From: Jatrophihabitans_A lederbergiae
GTDB taxonomy: Bacteria > Actinomycetota > Actinomycetes > Mycobacteriales > Jatrophihabitantaceae
DNA length: 64,000 nucleotides
Direction of reading: 5' to 3'
Assembly (NCBI RefSeq): GCF_031845305.1
Contig: NZ_JAVREH010000010.1
Location: forward strand, 69,461-133,460
The first letter of the stretch is position 1. The number at the start of each line of letters is the position of its first letter. The position numbers were made by a program, and so were the translations under genes. Under the pieces are notes generated by a model. That model saw only the letters and a program-made list of their open reading frames with translations, was not told where the DNA came from and made no database searches. Of this stretch, positions 9,036 to 19,024 are shown piece after piece.

Positions 9036-9809
9036 TCATCGGCGATCGGCGAGGAACGGGAAGCGGTCCCGCACCCGCTTAACCTCGCCCGGGTCCACCT
9101 CGGCGCGCAGCACGGACTCGACCTCACTGGCCTCGACGAGGGTCCGGCCCAACGGGTCGATGATCGCGGAGTCGCCGGTGTGGTGCAGCCGGTCCACCGA
9201 GCCCACCCGGTTGCAGCCGAGGACGTAGGCCTGGTTCTCGATCGCCCGCGCACGCAGCAGCGTCCGCCAGTGTTCGCGCCGGGCAGCGGGCCAGTTGGCA
9301 ACCACGACGTACAGGTCGGTGTTCGCGGCCAGTGCCCAGAACTCGTCAGCGAAGCGCAGGTCATAGCAGATGAAGACGCTGACGTTGAGGTCGCCGATGG
9401 GTACCGTCAGGAACTTCTCACCCGCCCGGTAGCGCTCGTGCTCGCCGGCGTAGCTGAACGGGTGGATCTTGGCGTACCGGTGCAGCTGTCCGGCCGGGCC
9501 GGCGACGACCGCGACGTTGGCAGCCCGCCGCCCCAAGCCCTGATCGGCGGCCTCGGCCCACTGGGCGATGGAGCCGATCATCCAGACGCCGTGTTCGGCA
9601 GCCTGCCGCACCAGGAACTGCTCGTTCGGGCCGCCCGGTTCCTCGGCGACCCGCTCGGGTTCCATGGAGAAGCCGGTGGCATACATCTCGGACACCACCA
9701 CGAGACCGGCCCCGGAACCCACTGCCTCGGCGATCAGCGGCACCAGGTGATGCCGGGTGGCCGCGCCGTCCTCCCACGCGATGTCGTGCTGGATCGCTGC
9801 GATCTTCAT
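9036..9809 (-). CDS. Carbon-nitrogen hydrolase, omega-amidase-like
   Basis: 257-residue nitrilase-superfamily protein with the full catalytic triad: Glu41 (VVVSEMYATG), Lys114 (YAKIHPFSYAGE) and Cys148 (VFICYDLRF). The SEMYATGF and KIHPFSYAGE signatures match the Nit2/YafV/MtnU group, which hydrolyses the amide of alpha-ketoglutaramate and alpha-ketosuccinamate. The start overlaps the stop of an aminotransferase by 4 bases. The pair therefore fits a glutamine transaminase plus omega-amidase pathway, in which the amidase pulls transamination forward by removing the 2-oxo-acid amide. Substrate assignment is from family knowledge and context. Confidence 0.88.
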   Translation of the reverse strand: MKIAAIQHDIAWEDGAATRHHLVPLIAEAVGSGAGLVVVSEMYATGFSMEPERVAEEPGGPNEQFLVRQAAEHGVWMIGSIAQWAEAADQGLGRRAANVAVVAGPAGQLHRYAKIHPFSYAGEHERYRAGEKFLTVPIGDLNVSVFICYDLRFADEFWALAANTDLYVVVANWPAARREHWRTLLRARAIENQAYVLGCNRVGSVDRLHHTGDSAIIDPLGRTLVEASEVESVLRAEVDPGEVKRVRDRFPFLADRR

Positions 9810-10957
9810 GAGGACATCTTGCCCAACCGCGCCAGCGCCTCGTCCAGCACGTCCACTTTCTTACAGAACGCGAACCGGACGTAGCGATCGATGTCCGAGT
9901 CGTAGAACACCCGGGACGGGATTGCCACCACCCCGGCCCGTTCCGGAAGCGACCGGCACCAGGCTTCGGCGTCGTCGCCGACGTCGATCGTGGCGAAGTA
10001 CCCGGCCCGCGGCGGCAGCACCGAATAGCCCAGCTCGACAAGGCCATTGACGAACAGGTCTCGCTTGGCGCGCAGCGCCGCGGCCACCTCGACGTAGAAG
10101 TCGCCGGACCACTGCAGTGCCTCGGCGATCGCGTACTGGAACGGGCCGCTGCCGACGAAGGTGAGGAACTGCTTGACCGACCGCACCTTGGCCAGCAGGC
10201 CGGCCGGCGCGCAGACCCAGCCCACCTTCCACCCGGTGACGCTGAAGGTCTTGCCCGCGCTGGAGATGGTCACGGTCCGCTCGGCCATGCCCGGCAGGGT
10301 CGCGATGGGCACATGCGCACCCTCGAAGACCAGGTGCTCGTAGACCTCGTCGGACACCACTATCAGGTCATGCTCGAGAGCCACCTCGGCGATCCGGCTC
10401 AGCTCGTCACGGCCGAGCACCGCGCCGGTGGGATTGTGCGGGGTATTGAGCAGGATCATCCTCGTCCGGCTGGTGATGGCCTGGCGGAGCTCGTCCTGGT
10501 CGAAGGTCCAGCCGCCGCGCCCGGGCCGCAGTGTCACGGCTCGGTGCTCGGCACCGGCCAGGGCGACGCAGGCCGGGTAGGAGTCGTAGAACGGTTCGAA
10601 CAGCACCACCTCGTCACCGGGCTGGGTGAGGCCCAGGATGCTGGCCGCGAGAGCCTCGGTGGCGCCGACGGTGACGAGCACCTCGGAGTCCGGATCGAAG
10701 GCGAGCCCGTAGTGCTGCCGCTGGTGGGCGGCGATGGCGTGCCGCAACTCCGGAATGCCCGGGCCGGGCGGGTACTGGTTGCCGCGGCCCTCGCGGATCG
10801 CGCGAACGGCAGCTTCCAGGATGGCCGACGGCCCGTCCACATCGGGAAAGCCCTGGCCGAGGTTGATGCTGTCGGTCGCCACCGCGAGCGCCGACATCTC
10901 GGCGAAGATGGTGGTTCCGAACGCGTCCAGGCGGGCTGGTCTGTCCGATGGGGTCAC
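9806..10957 (-). CDS. PLP-dependent class I/II aminotransferase
   Basis: 383-residue fold-type I aminotransferase. The sequence shows INLGQGFPD near residue 31, YPPGPGIPELR near 62, NTPHNPTG near 171, the cofactor-binding SDEVYEHLVF near 202 and the PLP lysine Lys236 in SSAGKTFSVTGWK. This motif set is shared by kynurenine/glutamine transaminases, methionine aminotransferases (MtnE/YbdL) and actinobacterial N-succinyl-diaminopimelate aminotransferase (DapC). The directly overlapping omega-amidase gene favours a glutamine-using enzyme, though DapC-like activity cannot be excluded. First gene of a three-gene minus-strand operon with the nitrilase and Nudix genes. Confidence 0.87.
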   Translation of the reverse strand: MTPSDRPARLDAFGTTIFAEMSALAVATDSINLGQGFPDVDGPSAILEAAVRAIREGRGNQYPPGPGIPELRHAIAAHQRQHYGLAFDPDSEVLVTVGATEALAASILGLTQPGDEVVLFEPFYDSYPACVALAGAEHRAVTLRPGRGGWTFDQDELRQAITSRTRMILLNTPHNPTGAVLGRDELSRIAEVALEHDLIVVSDEVYEHLVFEGAHVPIATLPGMAERTVTISSAGKTFSVTGWKVGWVCAPAGLLAKVRSVKQFLTFVGSGPFQYAIAEALQWSGDFYVEVAAALRAKRDLFVNGLVELGYSVLPPRAGYFATIDVGDDAEAWCRSLPERAGVVAIPSRVFYDSDIDRYVRFAFCKKVDVLDEALARLGKMSS

Positions 10958-10988
10958 CGGCCCACCATAAGACCCGTACGCGTGTTAC

Positions 10989-11031
10989 GCGGCCCGACCT
11001 CCCGTAACGATTGACGAGGAGGTCAGGCCGC
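10989..11031 (-). terminator. Hairpin between typA and the aminotransferase gene
   Basis: Arms 10989-11002 (gcggcccgacctcc) and 11018-11031 (ggaggtcaggccgc) pair over 14 positions with one mismatch around a 15-base loop. It lies 30 bases after the typA stop and 32 bases before the aminotransferase start, both on the minus strand. No T-run follows, so it could also be a 5' leader structure. Confidence 0.4.
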
Positions 11032-11060
11032 GCCCGGGTCGCACCGGACGGTGGTGTCGC

Positions 11061-12959
11061 TCAGACTCCGGCCTTCAGGCGGTTGCCGCGGCTGCGTGCC
11101 CGGTCGGTCTGGGACAGGATCACCTTGCGGATCCGCACCGTCTCAGGGGTGACCTCGACGCACTCGTCCTCGCGGCAGAACTCCAGCGACTGCTCCAGCG
11201 ACAGCTTGCGCGGCGGCACCAGGTGCTGGAACTCGTCCGAGGACGACTGCCGCATGTTGGTGAGCTTCTTCTCCTTGGTGATGTTGACGTCCATGTCGTC
11301 GGCGCGGGAGTTCTCGCCGACCAGCATGCCCTCGTACACCTCGGTCGTCGGCTCGACGAACATCGTGCCGCGCTCCTGCAGGTTGATCATGGCGAACGGC
11401 GTCGCGACGCCGGCCCGGTCGGCCACCAGCGAGCCCGAGCTACGGGTGCGCAACTCGCCGAACCACGGCTCGTAGCGCTCGAAGACGTGGTGCACGATGC
11501 CGGTGCCGCGGGTGTCGGTGAGGAACTCGGTACGGAAGCCGATCAGGCCACGCGAGGGCACCAGGAATTCCATCCGGACCCAGCCGGTGCCGTGGTTGGT
11601 CATCGTCTCCATCCGGCCCTTGCGGATCGCGAGCAGCTGGGTGATCGCGCCGAGGTACTCCTCCGGCGCGTCGACGGTGAGGCGCTCGACCGGCTCGTGC
11701 ACCTTGCCGTTGATGAGTTTGGTGACGACCTGCGGCTTGCCCACGGTGAGCTCGAAGCCCTCACGTCGCATCTGCTCCACCAGGATGGCCAGCGCCAGCT
11801 CACCACGGCCCTGCACCTCCCAGGCGTCGGGGCGCTCGGTGTTGAGAACGCGCAGCGACACGTTGCCGACCAGTTCGCGGTCGAGGCGGTCCTTCACCAG
11901 ACGGGCGGTGACCTTCGAGCCCTTCACCCGGCCGGCCAGCGGCGAGGTGTTGGTGCCGATGGTCATCGAGATGGCCGGCTCGTCCACCGTGATGAGCGGC
12001 AGCGGAACCGGGTTCTCCAGATCGGCGAGGGTGTCACCGATCATGATCTCGGGAATGCCCGCGATCGCGATGATGTCGCCGGGGCCGGCGGACTCGGCGG
12101 GCTTGCGCTCCAGTGCCTCGGTCATCAGCAGCTCGGTGATCTTGACCTGGGAGATGGTGCCGTCGTGACGACACCAGGCGACCTGCTGGCCCTTGCGGAT
12201 GGTGCCCTGGAACACCCGGCACAGCGCGATGCGGCCGAGGAACGGCGAGGCGTCGAGGTTGGTGACGTGCGCCTGCAGTGGGGCGCCCTCGCGGTACGCC
12301 GGCGCGGGAATGGTCTCGAGGATGGTGCTGAACAGCGGCTGCAGGTCAGCGGAGTCCGGCATGGTGCCGTCTTCGGGACGCTTGAGCGAGGCCTTGCCAT
12401 CACGCGCGCAGGCGTAGACGATCGGGAAGTCGATCTGCTCCTCGGTGGCGTCGAGGTCGAGGAACAGCTCGTACGTCTCGTCGATCACCTCGGCGATGCG
12501 GGCGTCCGGACGGTCCACCTTGTTGATCAGCAGGATGACCGGCATCTTCGCGTCGAGCGCCTTGCGCAGCACGAACCGGGTCTGTGGCAGCGGGCCTTCG
12601 GAGGCGTCGACGAGCAGCACGATGCCGTCCACCATGGACAGTCCGCGCTCGACCTCGCCACCGAAGTCGGCGTGGCCGGGGGTGTCGATGATGTTGATGA
12701 TCATCTTCTCGCCGTCGGGCGAGACGTAGTTGACCGCGGTGTTCTTGGCGAGAATGGTGATGCCCTTCTCGCGCTCGAGGTCATTGGAGTCCATCGCCCG
12801 CTCGTCCACGTGGTCGTGGGCTCCGAAGGCGCCGGACTGCCACAACATCGCGTCCACCAGTGTGGTCTTGCCGTGGTCGACGTGGGCGACGATCGCCACG
12901 TTGCGGATCGAGGAGCGGATGGTGTCGTTGCCGATCTCGGCAGCGCTGTGGTCGGACAT
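11061..12959 (-). CDS. typA: Ribosome-associated translational GTPase TypA/BipA
   Basis: 632-residue GTPase related to EF-G that acts on the ribosome in stress and cold adaptation and in 50S assembly. The G domain is complete: G1 AHVDHGKT at 25-32, G2 region with KGITI, G3 DTPGHADFG and G4 NKVDRPDA. A beta-barrel follows, then the TypA-specific C-terminal part (GRGELALAILVEQMRREGFE; later RGLIGFRTEFLTDTRGTG). Length is normal. I start at the ATG at 12959 (MSDHSAAEIG), because the 84 upstream codons to 13211 are low-complexity and include a tandem repeat. The gene appears monocistronic with a long upstream leader. Confidence 0.96.
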   Translation of the reverse strand: MSDHSAAEIGNDTIRSSIRNVAIVAHVDHGKTTLVDAMLWQSGAFGAHDHVDERAMDSNDLEREKGITILAKNTAVNYVSPDGEKMIINIIDTPGHADFGGEVERGLSMVDGIVLLVDASEGPLPQTRFVLRKALDAKMPVILLINKVDRPDARIAEVIDETYELFLDLDATEEQIDFPIVYACARDGKASLKRPEDGTMPDSADLQPLFSTILETIPAPAYREGAPLQAHVTNLDASPFLGRIALCRVFQGTIRKGQQVAWCRHDGTISQVKITELLMTEALERKPAESAGPGDIIAIAGIPEIMIGDTLADLENPVPLPLITVDEPAISMTIGTNTSPLAGRVKGSKVTARLVKDRLDRELVGNVSLRVLNTERPDAWEVQGRGELALAILVEQMRREGFELTVGKPQVVTKLINGKVHEPVERLTVDAPEEYLGAITQLLAIRKGRMETMTNHGTGWVRMEFLVPSRGLIGFRTEFLTDTRGTGIVHHVFERYEPWFGELRTRSSGSLVADRAGVATPFAMINLQERGTMFVEPTTEVYEGMLVGENSRADDMDVNITKEKKLTNMRQSSSDEFQHLVPPRKLSLEQSLEFCREDECVEVTPETVRIRKVILSQTDRARSRGNRLKAGV

Positions 12960-13063
12960 GACTCTTCTCTCGTTGCGTGCGGACCGATGTCCGCCTGCTT
13001 GTCGGTTTTCTCGACCGACGGAGCCGGTCACTGTTGGTGCGGGCCTGACAACTGCTGGGAACG

Positions 13064-13106
13064 CTCGGCCTGATGGTGCTCGGCCTGATGGTGCTGCCTG
13101 ATGGTG
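13064..13106. repeat. 15-bp tandem repeat upstream of typA
   Basis: Two perfect head-to-tail copies of ctcggcctgatggtg (13064-13078 and 13079-13093) are followed by a shortened copy ctgcctgatggtg (13094-13106). The array lies 105-147 bases upstream of the typA ATG and 31 bases after the stop of the membrane-protein gene at 13138. Neither flanking protein needs it, so it is intergenic or part of the typA leader. Confidence 0.8.
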
Positions 13107-13137
13107 CTCGGCGGCCGACGTCCAGGTAGATCTTGGT

Positions 13138-13650
13138 CTAGTCCTGCCTGCCTCGCCGGGTGCCGCGGACGAAGTAGCCCACCAGTCCCAGGTACGTGGC
13201 GGCGCCGACACCGGCGATCACCGAGCCGGTCGGGTCCCAGTGACCGGGCAGTGCGGTCACCTCGACACTCTTGGGATCGAAGACCACCCGGTGCACCTCG
13301 GTCGAGTGCCACCTCGGATCACCCAGCAACGGCAGGTTCTTCAACCTGCCGTCGTCACTGGTGAACGATCCACCGAACGAGCAGATTCCCTGGCTGCAGG
13401 AGCGCGCCGCCACGACGAACGAGCCTCGGATGCCGTCCGGCTTGCTGCCCACGTGATGGGCGACGTTGAGGACGGCGAGGACGAGTGCCGCCAGGCACAG
13501 GGCCGGGAAGACCACCCAGAACAGCCAGCCGGCAACCCGGCGGGCGCCCGGAAAGGACATCGCCACCAGATCGCCGGACGCCTCGGCGAGATAGCTCGCC
13601 GAGCGCCGCTCGTGCGACTGCTCAGGGGTGGACTGCTCGGTGGTCATCAC
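13138..13650 (-). CDS. Hypothetical two-helix membrane protein
   Basis: 170 residues, no family recognised. The N-terminal 35 residues are polar, then comes a membrane helix at about 41-64 (WLFWVVFPALCLAALVLAVLN). An extracytoplasmic domain of about 75 residues with two cysteines in CSQGIC follows, then a second helix near residues 143-162 (VIAGVGAATYLGLVGYFV) and a basic tail RGTRRGRQD. The topology suggests both ends in the cytoplasm with a possibly disulphide-linked loop outside. The start could be Met1 (13650) or Met2 (13647). It lies between the DEAD-box helicase upstream and typA downstream on the same strand, 33 bases after the helicase stop. Confidence 0.65.
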   Translation of the reverse strand: MMTTEQSTPEQSHERRSASYLAEASGDLVAMSFPGARRVAGWLFWVVFPALCLAALVLAVLNVAHHVGSKPDGIRGSFVVAARSCSQGICSFGGSFTSDDGRLKNLPLLGDPRWHSTEVHRVVFDPKSVEVTALPGHWDPTGSVIAGVGAATYLGLVGYFVRGTRRGRQD

Positions 13651-13683
13651 CGCACATCATCACATCTCTATCCGGGCAAGCAG

Positions 13684-15237
<1,554 letters not shown>

Positions 15238-15464
15238 AAAATTTCCCGTCGAGACTGATGGCACGTCTCGACGATCCGCGGACGGCGTGCAGCCGCGGCG
15301 GCAATCTGTGAAACGAGCCCAGCGCGCTTCTCTGAGTCGAAGCCGCGCCAAAGGTGAATAACACCATTCTAGCGGCCGCGGCGCGCCCGCATGACCAACT
15401 CTCGCCGGCGCCCTCCCGGCGCCGGGCCTGGCCCGGCGTGATCAGCGTGCGCCGGCCAGGGCGC

Positions 15465-18400
15465 TTACGGGCGCGGAGGCAGCGCCGGGGCACGCCGCAG
15501 CGGGCGCTGCGAGACGTCCGGCAGGGCGGGAGCCGGCCGGCCGGCCAGTTCGTCGAGCAGGTAACGGACCCCGGCCTCCAGCTGCGGGTCCTCGCCGGCG
15601 GCCCAGGCCTGCGGCGGCCGCTCCACCACCAGGTCGGGGTCCACGCCATGGTTCTCGACACTCCAGCCGAACTCCTCGAACCAGAACGAGAACCGGGGCT
15701 GGGTGACCCGGGTGCCGTCGACGAGCTGGTACCTGCCGTCGATGCCGATGACGCCGCCCCAGGTGCGGGTGCCGATCACCGGGCCCAGCCGCATCGCCTT
15801 GAACGCGGCGTTGACGATGTCGCCGTCCGAGCCGGCCCACTCGTTGGCCAGCGACACCAGCGGTCCGCGCGGTGCACTGTCCGGATAGGAGGTGGTCGAG
15901 TAGTGGCGAGAGGTGTCATAGCCCAGCACCCGGCGAGAGAGCTTCTCGATGACGAGCTGCGACGTGTGACCGCCGCCGTTCTCGCGGGTGTCCACCACGA
16001 GGGCGTCCTTGGCCATCTCGACCCGCAGGTCGCGGTGGAAGGCCGCCCAGCCGCGTGACATCATGTCCGGCACGTGGACGTAGCCGATGCGGCCACCACC
16101 GAGGGCGTGCACCTGGGCGCGCCGGCTCGCCACGCAATCGAGATAGCGCAGATCCGCTTCGTCGGCAAGGGGAATGACCACCGTGGAGCGTTCGCCGTCG
16201 GGCGTCTGCACCCGCAGTTCGACCGCCTTGTCGGCGCTTCCGCGCAGTAACTCCGCCGGCCCGTTCGGGCCTACCGGGTGGCCGTTTACAGCCAGGATCG
16301 CGTCACCGGGATGGACCGCTACTCCCGGAGCGGTGAGCGGCGACCGGGCGTTGCGGGCCGAGTTGTCGCCCGGCACGATCCGCGTGATCACCCAGCGCCC
16401 GTTCTCGTCCCGCTCGAAGTCGGCGCCCAGATAGGCAGGTTTCAGCAGGGGATTCTTCTCACCGGGCGGCTTGGACTCGTAGGCGTGCGAGGACCCCGTC
16501 TCGCCGTTGACCTCCCACAGCAGGTCCGACACATCGTCCCGGGTGGTGACGCGGTCCAGCAGCGGCCGGTACTTGTCGACCTCGGCATCCCAGGCGATGC
16601 CGGCCATGTCCTCGATCCAGTAGTGCTCGCGCATCAGCCGCGCGGTCTCGTCGAGCATCTGCCGCCACTCGGCGGGCGGGTCGACGGTGAGTTGGATGCG
16701 ACTGAGGTCGATCTCGACGGTGTCGGACCCGTCCTCCGCCGGCTTCGACGAGGCAGGGACGAGCTTCAGGGCGTGCTCGTCACGCACGACCAGTTTGGTG
16801 CCGTTGCCGGACGCCTCGACAGCGTCGACCCGCTCGGCCAACTCGACCAGCTTGCGCTTGCCGAAGTCCCAGCGCTGGAGTGAGGGGCGGGTCTCGTCCC
16901 CGGGGTTGCGCGACTCGCCGAGCTCGCCGGTGATCGGTGAGTTCAGCCAGATCACGCCACCCTTGACCGCCCGCAGTTCATCCAGCCGACCGGCCGCCAC
17001 CGGAAAGGGAACGACGCGCGCGTCGATGCCCTCGACGTCTACCCGGACGGCGGCGGTCGTGGCCGGAGCACTGTCCGAATCGGCCGGGGCGGTTTCCGGC
17101 TGGGCGGTCGCCAGCGCCGCGGCCTCGGTGTCGGGGTCGGCCTGGCCGTGCAGTTCCGGCTCGAACGGCGACGGAGTGTCGGCGGCCAGGGTGACCAGGT
17201 ACGGCCGGGTGGCCAGCGGGAATGCCAGGTCGAATACGTGGGCGTCGTACACCGGGTCGAAGGTGCGGGCGGACAGGAAGGTCAGGTACTTGCCGTCCTC
17301 GCTGAAGGTGGGGCTGGTGTCCTCGAAACGCTGCGAGGTGACAGCGGTCACCGCCCCGGTCGCCAGCTCGGCCAACCGGATGCTGCGCAGCTCGCGCGTT
17401 GCCTCCGGAGCGGAGTAGGCCAGCCACTTGGAGTCCGGGGAGAACGAGAGCCCACTGGGATCGCCACTGGCGTTGCGCTCGAGTTGCCGGATCCCGCCGT
17501 CGGCGGTCGAGATGGCGAGCAGCCGCCCGTCGTGGGTGGCCACCGCGAGGGTGCTGCCGTCCGGGCTGGCAACCAGTTCGAGCACCCGGCCGATCTCGCC
17601 TGCGCCGAAACGGCGGGTGGAGCCGTCGGGGGCCGCGATCTCGAGCGCGTCCGGTCCCTCCGCCCCGGTCACATACGCCACCGACGGGTCGGCGTCGGGC
17701 GCGCTCGGCTCCAGCACCACGGGCAGCCGGTGCCGGACCCCGGCGACCGAGGCCACCGTCCGGGCCGGGCCGTTGCGGTGGGTCAGCCACACGATGTTGC
17801 CGCGGACCTCCAGCGCGCTGGCGCGACCGGTCCGGTCGACACTCAGGTCACCGAGGAAGTCCTCGGCCTTCACCGGGGCGACGGCACGGCCGGCGCGCGA
17901 GCTGCCCAGCCAGATGTCGAGCTGACGCGGCCGGGAGTCGGCGTCGAGGCTGTCGAGCAACCAGAGGTCACCGGCGTGGCGATAGATCAGCCGGCTGCCG
18001 TCGCCGCTGAGCTGGCGGGCGTAGAAGGCCTCGTGGTCGGTGTGCCGGCGCAGGTCGCCACCGTCAGCCGCCACCGAGTAGACGTTGCCGTGCCCCTCGA
18101 AGTCGCTGAGAAGGGCGAGCCGGTTCCCGGTCCAATTCGGTGCCATCTTCGGGCCGGGGATTGAAGCAAGCAGCTCGGTGAACTGCCCGCTGCCGTCGGA
18201 GTCCAGCCACAGCCTGCTCGCTGTCCCGCCGCGGTACCGCTTCCAGTGCGCGTAGTCCTGCGCACTGCCGGTACCGAGGACCACAGCGCCGGCTTCGGAG
18301 ACGGTCAGCGAGTTCACCGAGCCGTAGGGCAGGCGCTCCGGCCGGGCGTCCGCGCCTTCGCGGACATCGATGGCATAGGCCCAGGCATGCGTGCGGAAAG

Positions 18401-18731
18401 GCTGGTATGCATCGGAGACGACGAGGAGCCTACCGTCCCGGTCGAAGCCCAGCACCCGCGTCCGGGGCTGGCCGAAGAAGGTGAGCTGGCGGGGCTCGCC
18501 ACCAGCTGTCGGCATTCCGAAGACCTCGGGCTCACCCGCTCGCTCGGACACCCACGCGACCTGCGCGCCGTCGGGCGAGAGCCGCGGCGAGCTGACCGGA
18601 ACCCCTTCCGCCGTCAGCCGATGGGCCCGGCCTCCGGTCGTGTCAGCCAGCCAGACGTCGTTCTCAGCGGTGAAGACGATCTGGTCGCCGACGATATGCG
18701 GAAAGCGCAGGTAACCCGGGGCAGCAGTCAT
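15465..18731 (-). CDS. Tricorn-type protease (S41 family)
   Basis: 1088-residue cytosolic protease that degrades oligopeptides downstream of the proteasome or Clp. The order matches tricorn: an N-terminal six-bladed propeller (YLRFPHIVGDQIVFTAENDVWL opening, repeated TG-x-LA-LLSD and SPDG blades), a second propeller with SPDSKWLAYS and FSEDGKYLTFLS, then core C1, a PDZ domain (VHPGDAILAVNGHPV) and core C2. The Thermoplasma catalytic tetrad is matched by Ser-His in TGSSHAYES, Ser-Asp in EWAGSDGDIVNA and Glu in SVENHGVDPD. Length agrees with the family. An acidic Ala/Asp/Ser-rich linker near residues 540-565 separates propeller and core. No signal peptide, so it is cytoplasmic. Appears monocistronic. 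Confidence 0.93.
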   Translation of the reverse strand: MTAAPGYLRFPHIVGDQIVFTAENDVWLADTTGGRAHRLTAEGVPVSSPRLSPDGAQVAWVSERAGEPEVFGMPTAGGEPRQLTFFGQPRTRVLGFDRDGRLLVVSDAYQPFRTHAWAYAIDVREGADARPERLPYGSVNSLTVSEAGAVVLGTGSAQDYAHWKRYRGGTASRLWLDSDGSGQFTELLASIPGPKMAPNWTGNRLALLSDFEGHGNVYSVAADGGDLRRHTDHEAFYARQLSGDGSRLIYRHAGDLWLLDSLDADSRPRQLDIWLGSSRAGRAVAPVKAEDFLGDLSVDRTGRASALEVRGNIVWLTHRNGPARTVASVAGVRHRLPVVLEPSAPDADPSVAYVTGAEGPDALEIAAPDGSTRRFGAGEIGRVLELVASPDGSTLAVATHDGRLLAISTADGGIRQLERNASGDPSGLSFSPDSKWLAYSAPEATRELRSIRLAELATGAVTAVTSQRFEDTSPTFSEDGKYLTFLSARTFDPVYDAHVFDLAFPLATRPYLVTLAADTPSPFEPELHGQADPDTEAAALATAQPETAPADSDSAPATTAAVRVDVEGIDARVVPFPVAAGRLDELRAVKGGVIWLNSPITGELGESRNPGDETRPSLQRWDFGKRKLVELAERVDAVEASGNGTKLVVRDEHALKLVPASSKPAEDGSDTVEIDLSRIQLTVDPPAEWRQMLDETARLMREHYWIEDMAGIAWDAEVDKYRPLLDRVTTRDDVSDLLWEVNGETGSSHAYESKPPGEKNPLLKPAYLGADFERDENGRWVITRIVPGDNSARNARSPLTAPGVAVHPGDAILAVNGHPVGPNGPAELLRGSADKAVELRVQTPDGERSTVVIPLADEADLRYLDCVASRRAQVHALGGGRIGYVHVPDMMSRGWAAFHRDLRVEMAKDALVVDTRENGGGHTSQLVIEKLSRRVLGYDTSRHYSTTSYPDSAPRGPLVSLANEWAGSDGDIVNAAFKAMRLGPVIGTRTWGGVIGIDGRYQLVDGTRVTQPRFSFWFEEFGWSVENHGVDPDLVVERPPQAWAAGEDPQLEAGVRYLLDELAGRPAPALPDVSQRPLRRAPALPPRP

Positions 18732-18792
18732 GAAGCGAAAGCTTAATAACGGGGTACGACAACCCGCCAGCGAGAATCGTCCGGTTCAGCGC

Positions 18793-19024
18793 TCAGCGGA
18801 CGCCGACCATGATCTGGTGGGCCTGCTCGTCCGTCAGCGGTTGCTCACGTAGTTCCGTTGAGTCGGCGAAGCCAGCTGGCCGAAGCCCTGCCAGCAGCAG
18901 TTCCAGGTGCCGCCGCCTGGAGCTCGCAGGTTGCCACCACGAGCTGCTCCAACCCCGTTCCGCCGGGCGCGGCCGCCGCGGCACGGGCCAGCTCCAGCAG
19001 GTCACGCCGCAAGCCCGTCCGGGG
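18793..19024 (-). pseudogene. Possible frameshifted gene fragment downstream of mannitol dehydrogenase
   Basis: After the dehydrogenase stop, one minus-strand frame reads LRRDLLELARAAAAAPGG and then LEQLVVATCEL. Near 18920 the coding look moves to another frame, reading LELLLAGLRPAGF, then LTDEQAHQIMVGVR and a stop at 18793. Read together with one frameshift, this makes a plausible about 75-residue helical polypeptide; neither frame alone is convincing. I cannot name a family. It could also be non-coding. Confidence 0.25.

Noticed and set aside
11223..13073. 616-codon plus-strand open frame
   Set aside because: Antisense to typA, which has all GTPase motifs on the minus strand.
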